From contig WAQM01000140.1 of assembly GCA_015520245.1 (NCBI GenBank), positions 1 to 8,593 of the forward strand: 8,593 bases of DNA, in the 5' to 3' direction. Position numbers and translations under genes: made by a program. This DNA is from Pyrodictiaceae archaeon (GTDB lineage: Archaea; Thermoproteota; Thermoprotei_A; Sulfolobales; Pyrodictiaceae). Shown here piece by piece: positions 4,881 to 8,593 of this stretch; the first letter of the stretch is position 1, and the number at the start of each line of letters is the position of its first letter. Below the pieces are notes generated by a model. It did not search any database and was not told the origin of the DNA. It saw nothing but the letters and a program-made list of their open reading frames with translations.

Positions 4881-5963
4881 GTGGAGGGCAGGCCGTACGT
4901 TAGGGAGGCCAGGCTGTGGGAGCCCGTGGCGGGGCGCCGGGGGTACGTCCGCTGCCGCCTGTGCGCCAGGCGCTGTCTGATAGCGCCCGGCCGCTACGGC
5001 GCCTGCGGGGTCCGGAAGAACGTGGACGGCAGGCTCTACACCATAGTCTACGGCCTGCTGACCGCGATGAACGTGGACCCGGTGGAGAAGAAGCCGCTCT
5101 ACCACTTCGAGCCGGGGAGCGGGGTGCTGTCGATCAGCACCGTGGGCTGCAACTTCTACTGCATGTTCTGCCAGAACTGGGAGATAAGCCAGTCCCGCCT
5201 GGAGAAGGGCCTCTACGGCCGCTACTTCGACCCCGAGGAGGTGGTGAGGAAGGCCCTGGAGGTGGGCGCGGAGGGCATCGCCTACACCTACAACGAGCCG
5301 ACCATCTTCTTCGAGTACATGTACGACGTCGCCAGGCTGGCCAAGAAGCACGGCCTGTACAACATGATGGTGACGAACGGCTACATGACGCCGGAGGCTG
5401 TGAGGGAAATAGGCCCCTACATGGACGCGGCGACGGTGGACTTCAAGGGAGGCGCCAACCCCGAGTTCTACCGCAAGTTCATGGGCGTCCCCGACCCCAG
5501 CCCGATATTCGACGCCCTGCTGGAGATGAGGAGGCAGGGCTGGTGGATCGAGATCACGAACCTCGTCGTCCCCAAGTACGGCGACAGGGAGGACGATGTT
5601 AGGAGGCTCGCCAGGTGGGTGGCCGACAACCTAGGCGAGGAGACACCCTTCCACCTCCTCCGCTTCCACCCGGACTACAAGCTGCTCGACCTCCCGCCGA
5701 CGCCCGTCGAGACCCTGGAGAGGCTGGCGGAGGTGGCGAGGCGTGAGGGTCTCAAGCACGTCTTCATAGGCAACGTGTGGGGCCACCCGCTCGAGAACAC
5801 ATACTGCCCCCGCTGCGGCTACAAGGTGATAGAGCGCCGCGGCTTCGCGGTGACCGCGTGGAGGCTGACGAAGGACAACAAGTGCCCCCGCTGCGGCTAC
5901 AGCGTGAAGGTGAGGGGGCGGTTCCACGGCGGCTGGGGCGCGATAATGCCGCTGATGTACTGA
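4881..5963 (+). CDS. amrS: AmmeMemoRadiSam system radical SAM enzyme (AmrS)
   Basis: This is a radical SAM protein of the pyruvate-formate-lyase-activase-like group (COG1180), the AmrS subfamily linked to AMMECR1 and Memo proteins; its substrate is not something I can state. From GTG 4881 it has 360 residues, the usual length. Motifs in order are an N-terminal cysteine set CRLCARRC...ACGVR (25-44), VEKKPLYHFEPGS (68-80), and the [4Fe-4S] motif CNFYCMFC (Cys90, 94, 97) followed by QNWEISQ. AYTYNEPTIFFEY (134-146), VTNGYMTPEA (164-173), RFHPDY (261-266) and a C-terminal zinc ribbon CPRCGY...CPRCGY (309-340) complete it. All catalytic cysteines are present. GTG 4881 is chosen over longer upstream options because the added residues would be low-complexity Arg/Pro sequence. 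It lies 50 nt after its degenerate paralog. No AMMECR1 or Memo gene is in the window. Confidence 0.9.
   Translation: MEGRPYVREARLWEPVAGRRGYVRCRLCARRCLIAPGRYGACGVRKNVDGRLYTIVYGLLTAMNVDPVEKKPLYHFEPGSGVLSISTVGCNFYCMFCQNWEISQSRLEKGLYGRYFDPEEVVRKALEVGAEGIAYTYNEPTIFFEYMYDVARLAKKHGLYNMMVTNGYMTPEAVREIGPYMDAATVDFKGGANPEFYRKFMGVPDPSPIFDALLEMRRQGWWIEITNLVVPKYGDREDDVRRLARWVADNLGEETPFHLLRFHPDYKLLDLPPTPVETLERLAEVARREGLKHVFIGNVWGHPLENTYCPRCGYKVIERRGFAVTAWRLTKDNKCPRCGYSVKVRGRFHGGWGAIMPLMY
5805..5823 (+). repeat. Exact 19-nt repeat (first copy) in the amrS zinc ribbon
   Basis: The 19 bases beginning TGCCCCCGCTGC at 5805 recur unchanged at 5883-5901. Both encode CPRCGY, the two half-sites of the zinc ribbon. 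Identical codons at all six positions suggest recent internal duplication or gene conversion, although strong codon bias could also give this. Confidence 0.6.
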
Positions 5964-5975
5964 GCCCGAGCCGCA

Positions 5976-5984
5976 CGCATATCT
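5976..5984 (+). promoter_or_regulatory. TATA-like box for the 6033 gene
   Basis: CGCATATCT is the only A/T-rich element in the 69-bp gap after amrS. It predicts initiation near 6006 and a leader of about 27 nt carrying GGTGG at 6024-6028. Confidence 0.35.
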
Positions 5985-6032
5985 CCTAGCGCGGGTGGGG
6001 ACAGCGCGGCGGACCCGGCGAAGGGTGGGACC

Positions 6033-6512
6033 GTGAGCATGCAGGTGACGGTCAAGTACGACGACGTCTACCGCGCGCTGGAGCCGCTCAAGGGGCTGAA
6101 GCTGCGGGGGAGCATCTACGGCCCGCCAACGTCGCGCTTCCCGCTACGCGAGCTCGTGGACGCAGCGCTGAGCCAGAGGGTCGTCGGCGCGGAGGAGTAC
6201 CGCGGCAGCCGGGTCGTGGGGGTCGAGGTCCGCGAGGGCCTGCACCTCCTCTGCCACTTCGGCCTCGAGCAGCCCGACGACTTCTGCGTGGCGCTCGAGG
6301 GCGACAACCCGTGGAAGAGGGTGACGGACGCGGCCGCCGCCCTCTCCAAGCTGACGCGCGAGTCCTACACGCTGATGCTCTCGGCCATAGCGCACGCGAT
6401 CCAGGGCATCGTGTCCGGCGAGGAGGAGGAGGTCGAGGAGATAGAGGACCCCGACCAGGTCATAGAGGAGCTGCTGACGTGGCTGCCCGAGTACATAGCG
6501 ATAACGGAGTGA
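6033..6512 (+). CDS. Acidic-tailed protein of unknown function
   Basis: This encodes 159 residues from GTG 6033; GGTGG at 6024-6028 sits four bases upstream, which favours GTG over the ATG at 6039. I do not recognise the family. It opens with a short beta segment (MQVTVKYDDVYRALEPL), followed by an SRFPLRELVDAALSQRVV helix. A strand pair (SRVVGVEVREGLHLLCHFGL) comes next, then an NPWKRVTDAAAALSKLTRESYTLMLSAIAHAIQGIV helical region at about 94-127. The tail is strongly acidic, with a run of Glu at 129-135, ending in LLTWLPEYIAITE. No signal peptide, membrane span or metal-binding cluster is visible. It probably has its own promoter. It is transcribed toward the minus-strand guide RNA, which begins 2 nt past its stop. 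Coding status rests on length, codon pattern and the ribosome binding site. Confidence 0.75.
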   Translation: MSMQVTVKYDDVYRALEPLKGLKLRGSIYGPPTSRFPLRELVDAALSQRVVGAEEYRGSRVVGVEVREGLHLLCHFGLEQPDDFCVALEGDNPWKRVTDAAAALSKLTRESYTLMLSAIAHAIQGIVSGEEEEVEEIEDPDQVIEELLTWLPEYIAITE

Positions 6513-6514
6513 GG

Positions 6515-6579
6515 GGCGCGTCAGCACTCAAGACCATCGTCATCCCCCGGGTCGGTAGGCGCGGGCTCATCACGGCGCC
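6515..6579 (-). ncRNA. C/D-box guide sRNA (2'-O-methylation)
   Basis: Read on the minus strand, the parts come in canonical order. A terminal stem GGCGC (6579-6575) precedes box C GTGATGA (6573-6567), an exact match to RUGAUGA. An 11-nt guide (6566-6556) leads to box D' CCGA (6555-6552, one change from CUGA). An 8-nt linker precedes box C' ATGACGA (6543-6537, one change). A 12-nt guide (6536-6525) leads to box D CTGA (6524-6521), and the stem closes with GCGCC (6519-6515) after one C-C mismatch. Guide lengths of 11-12 nt are what archaeal box C/D RNAs with L7Ae, Nop5 and fibrillarin require. By the D-plus-5 rule, the second guide would methylate the fifth base of CACTCAAGACCA, which fits C34 in a CTCAAGA anticodon loop, as expected in tRNA-Leu(CAA). 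The target of the first guide is unknown. Box C overlaps the stop codon of the ArcS-like gene, so the RNA may be cut from that mRNA. Confidence 0.75.
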
Positions 6580-7148
6580 AGCACGCTCTGGAGGGCGCGG
6601 GCCAGCCGGTCGAGCCGGTAGATCGTGTAGGGTACTATATGCTCCCGGGGCCAGCGCCTCGCCCTCCCCCTCGCCTCGAGCCAGAGGGCCATGTGGGAGC
6701 GCGGCAGGAAGACGACAGCCTCCCTCACGAACCCCCTCTCCATGAACGCGGCCAGCACCTCGGCGACCTTCCCCACCATGCCGGCCTCGACGGCTACCTC
6801 CGGCGGGACCTCGTAGCAGCAGGCGGGGTAGGCCTCCGCCCTCTCGTAGGGCACCAGGACCAGCAGGTCGCTTAGGTAGAGCCACTCCAGGCGCTCTGGC
6901 CTCCCGGCCTCGCCGTCCCACGCGCCCAGCCTCCTGAGCAGCCCGCGTATCTTACGGCTCGTGGGGCTCCTGGTGTAGGGCTTAACGTTCGAGCAGGGCG
7001 TCACGAGGGCCACGGGGTAGCGCGGCTTGTACTCCGTGAGCAGCCACTCCCACCAGGACCTCACTGCGGGGTGGCTGTAGGCCCTGGCCCCCACGAGGTC
7101 TGGGTCGAGGCCGGCAGCGTGCCTGGGCCTCCTCGCCAAGGCCGCCAC
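6570..7148 (-). CDS. ArcS-type DUF5591 domain protein (archaeosine synthase-like)
   Basis: This 192-residue protein resembles the middle (DUF5591) domain of archaeosine synthase ArcS, which acts on preQ0 at position 15 of archaeal tRNA. The signature reported for ArcS is PC-x3-KPY-x2-S-x2-H. Here residues 51-64 read [14 protein letters not shown], matching everything except the last position, where His is replaced by Ser64. Downstream, [22 protein letters not shown] (96-117) fits the ArcS pattern of VP-E-x-x-YPA-x-Y-(D/E)-(I/V)-P. Unlike full-length ArcS, there is no N-terminal TGT-like domain and no PUA domain. It may be a split subunit, a diverged enzyme or another nucleic-acid-modifying protein. 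GTG 7148 is chosen because it lies about 25 nt from the TATA centre, implying a leaderless mRNA. The stop codon is shared with box C of the guide RNA. Similarity is by eye. Confidence 0.65.
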   Translation of the reverse strand: MAALARRPRHAAGLDPDLVGARAYSHPAVRSWWEWLLTEYKPRYPVALVTPCSNVKPYTRSPTSRKIRGLLRRLGAWDGEAGRPERLEWLYLSDLLVLVPYERAEAYPACCYEVPPEVAVEAGMVGKVAEVLAAFMERGFVREAVVFLPRSHMALWLEARGRARRWPREHIVPYTIYRLDRLARALQSVLAP

Positions 7149-7167
7149 CTAGCGGCGGCCGGGTTAG

Positions 7168-7176
7168 GGTAATATC
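7168..7176. promoter_or_regulatory. Shared bidirectional TATA element
   Basis: The string TAATATC reads as a TATA box on both strands (minus strand GATATTA) in the 53-bp gap between divergent genes. Its centre is about 25 nt from the GTG of the minus gene and about 30 nt from the GTG of the plus gene. No other A/T-rich box is present, so one element may set both starts, giving leaderless or nearly leaderless mRNAs. Confidence 0.55.
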
Positions 7177-7201
7177 TGGCGCCGGCCCGCTGCGCCTTAA
7201 G

Positions 7202-8194
7202 GTGTTGGGCGTGGCGCTGAGGCTCCCAGGGCTGGATAGGCTCCGAGATCGGTACGACGTGGTCATAATCGGCGGCGGCCCGGCCGCCTTCAGCGCGGCC
7301 ATCTACGCCAGGAGGTTCGGCATGGTCACGGCGGTGGTGGCCGACCGCATAGGCGGCATGCTGAACGAGGCTGGCGTTGTCGACGACTATCTCGGCCTGC
7401 CCGACACGCCGGCCTCCAAGATGGTGAAGCTGTTCTACAGCCACGCCAAGAAGTACGGCGTCGACGTGATCCTTGACACGGTCACCCGCTTCAGGAGGGA
7501 GGGGGACCACTACGTCGTGGAGACCAGGAGGCGGCGCAGGACCCTGGCCCGGGCGCTAATCGTGGCCATCGGGACGAGGAGGCGGAGGCTGGGCGTGCCA
7601 GGCGAGGACCGCTTCGTGGGGCGCGGCGTTAGCTACTGCGCGGTCTGCGACGCGCCGCTCTACCGCGGGGCCGAGGCGGTAGCGGTCGTCGGCGGCGGCG
7701 ACTCCGCGCTGGAAGCAGCCCTCATACTGTCCGAGTACGCCAAGAAGGTGTACCTGATCCACCGGCGGAGCGAGTTCAGGGCGCAGCCCTACTACATCAA
7801 GCAGGTTAGGGAGAGGCCGAACGTGGAGCTGGTGCTCAACAGCGTCGTCGTCGAGATCCGGGGAGACGACAGGGTGCGCTCGGTGGTGGTGCGGGATGTA
7901 AGGAGCGGGGAGCTGCGCGAGATCCCGGTGAGGGGGGTCTTCGTCGAGATAGGGTTCGAGCCGTTCCGCGAGTGGGCCGTCGAGAACGGCCTGGAGGTCG
8001 ATGAGGAGGGCTTCATAAAGGTGAACGAGTGGATGGAGACCAACCTGCCCGGGGTCTTCGCGGCCGGCGACTGCACGACGATGTGGAAGGGCTTCAGGCA
8101 GATCGTAACCGCGGCCGCGATGGGGGCGGTGGCGGCCTACTCCGCCTACAACTACGTGGTCAAGGTCTTCGGCTCCACGCTGGAGCAGCGCTGA
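7202..8194 (+). CDS. trxB: Thioredoxin-disulfide reductase
   Basis: This FAD-dependent oxidoreductase passes electrons from a nicotinamide cofactor to thioredoxin or a glutaredoxin-like protein disulfide in the cytoplasm. The 330 residues are of normal length with a 15-20 residue N-terminal extension. The FAD-binding motif [17 protein letters not shown] (20-36) has Ala29 where the third glycine commonly stands, a known variation. [15 protein letters not shown] follows. The redox pair is CAVC (Cys146 and Cys149) in [13 protein letters not shown]. The second Rossmann motif [13 protein letters not shown] (161-173) is followed by HRRSEFRA (187-194), the basic pattern that favours NADPH. The second FAD motif [10 protein letters not shown] lies at 284-293. 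GTG 7202 fits a start about 30 nt from the shared TATA element; GTG 7211 is an alternative. Its 3' end overlaps the convergent lipoate ligase gene by 35 bp. Confidence 0.95.
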   Translation: MLGVALRLPGLDRLRDRYDVVIIGGGPAAFSAAIYARRFGMVTAVVADRIGGMLNEAGVVDDYLGLPDTPASKMVKLFYSHAKKYGVDVILDTVTRFRREGDHYVVETRRRRRTLARALIVAIGTRRRRLGVPGEDRFVGRGVSYCAVCDAPLYRGAEAVAVVGGGDSALEAALILSEYAKKVYLIHRRSEFRAQPYYIKQVRERPNVELVLNSVVVEIRGDDRVRSVVVRDVRSGELREIPVRGVFVEIGFEPFREWAVENGLEVDEEGFIKVNEWMETNLPGVFAAGDCTTMWKGFRQIVTAAAMGAVAAYSAYNYVVKVFGSTLEQR

Positions 8195-8593
8195 GCCGGC
8201 CGCACGCCAGCCTCCGCGCCTCGCCAACGAGGCCCTCGTAGTGGCTTAGCTTCCTGGCCCCGCTGACCCAGGCGGGGTCCAGGTGCCTCCTTGCGAGCAG
8301 CCTGGCGGCCTCGAGCACGCCGCCGGGCACCAGCGTGGGCCTCAGCCCGCCGAAGTACTCCGAGAGCGAGTCGATCAGCGCGCCGGCCGCGTCCTCGACC
8401 GTGACGCCCCCCAGGAGGCCCCGTAGGCTGCCCGGCCGGTACTTCACCGGGTCAACGCCCGGCGGGGGCCTCGGCGGTGGGGGTGTCAGCCTCTTGACGA
8501 GCTGGGGGTCTGTCTCCACGAGCAGCGTACCATGGACCAGGACGCCGCCCCAGCGCACGGCCGCGGCGCTGCCAGAGACCTTGAAGCCCGCCA
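8160..8593 (-). CDS. lplA: Lipoate-protein ligase A, 3' part
   Basis: The frame is open to the window edge, so the N-terminal part lies outside; the GTG at 8558 is internal. The first visible residues [28 protein letters not shown] match the lipoate ligase motif G-x-K-(I/V)-SGSA-Q-x-x-x-x-x-x-x-HG-(T/S)-L-L. The Lys at 8582-8580 corresponds to the residue that holds the lipoyl-adenylate. The enzyme activates lipoate with ATP and attaches it to a lysine of E2 or glycine cleavage H proteins. After this comes a proline-rich turn [16 protein letters not shown], then helices that end about 143 residues after the window edge. This leaves no room for the C-terminal accessory domain of bacterial LplA, as in archaeal two-subunit LplA/LplB ligases. 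The stop lies inside the end of trxB, a 35-bp tail-to-tail overlap. Confidence 0.85.
   Translation of the reverse strand, partial: AGFKVSGSAAAVRWGGVLVHGTLLVETDPQLVKRLTPPPPRPPPGVDPVKYRPGSLRGLLGGVTVEDAAGALIDSLSEYFGGLRPTLVPGGVLEAARLLARRHLDPAWVSGARKLSHYEGLVGEARRLACGRLSAAPAWSRRP

Noticed and set aside
4698..5351. Minus-strand frame of 217 codons opposite amrS
   Set aside because: It is antisense to amrS and its paralog, which carry clear cysteine motifs. The antisense product shows no recognisable domain.
5362..5372. Box-C-like ATGATGG inside amrS
   Set aside because: It does not match RUGAUGA at the last base, has no box D at the right distance, and lies inside conserved codons.
1..8593. CRISPR array or cas genes to go with the CARF protein
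   Set aside because: No regularly spaced direct repeats and no Cas motifs are visible anywhere in the window.

Overview
The window reads as chromosomal DNA of a hyperthermophilic crenarchaeon (Thermoproteota). It is very GC-rich (about two thirds by eye). Genes are packed tightly with short overlaps, and GTG, TTG and ATG starts are mixed, with GTG the most common. Arginine is mostly AGG or CGC and isoleucine is often ATA. Short A/T-rich boxes upstream of genes look like archaeal TATA elements. Both tRNA genes encode their 3' CCA, and one carries a bulge-helix-bulge intron. No mobile element, CRISPR array or cas operon is visible. The order or genus cannot be fixed from these genes.

Left part (1-1881): the 3' part of an RlmI-type rRNA cytosine methyltransferase meets, tail to tail, a minus-strand single-domain CARF / ring-nuclease-like protein. 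Upstream of that gene and on the same strand is tRNA-Gln(CTG). A 141-bp gap with divergent TATA boxes separates the tRNA from a small plus-strand gene that may be a winged-helix protein.

Middle (1971-5963): a plus-strand series of genes. An HD-domain phosphohydrolase ends inside the next gene, an intron-containing elongator tRNA-Met(CAT). Lumazine synthase (ribH) follows, behind a hairpin that includes part of its ribosome binding site. Overlapping ribH by 14 nt is a radical-SAM-like protein whose first cluster cysteine is replaced by alanine. It is apparently a degenerate paralog of the next gene, an intact AmmeMemoRadiSam-type radical SAM enzyme (AmrS).

Right part (6033-8593): a small unrecognised acidic-tailed protein converges on a minus-strand protein carrying a variant of the archaeosine synthase (ArcS) signature. 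In the 57-bp gap between them, and overlapping the ArcS-like stop codon, is a previously unlisted C/D-box guide RNA on the minus strand. One of its guides fits the anticodon loop pattern of tRNA-Leu(CAA). A 53-bp gap with a near-symmetric TATA element separates the ArcS-like gene from a divergent thioredoxin reductase. That gene overlaps, tail to tail, the 3' part of a lipoate-protein ligase that runs off the window.

Much of the content concerns RNA and its modification: two tRNAs, an rRNA methyltransferase, an ArcS-like protein and a guide RNA. The rest is cofactor and redox chemistry: flavin, lipoate, thioredoxin reductase and radical SAM. The points most worth following are the C/D guide RNA, the cysteine-less radical SAM paralog beside AmrS, the standalone CARF protein with altered key positions, and the standalone ArcS-type domain with a His-to-Ser change.
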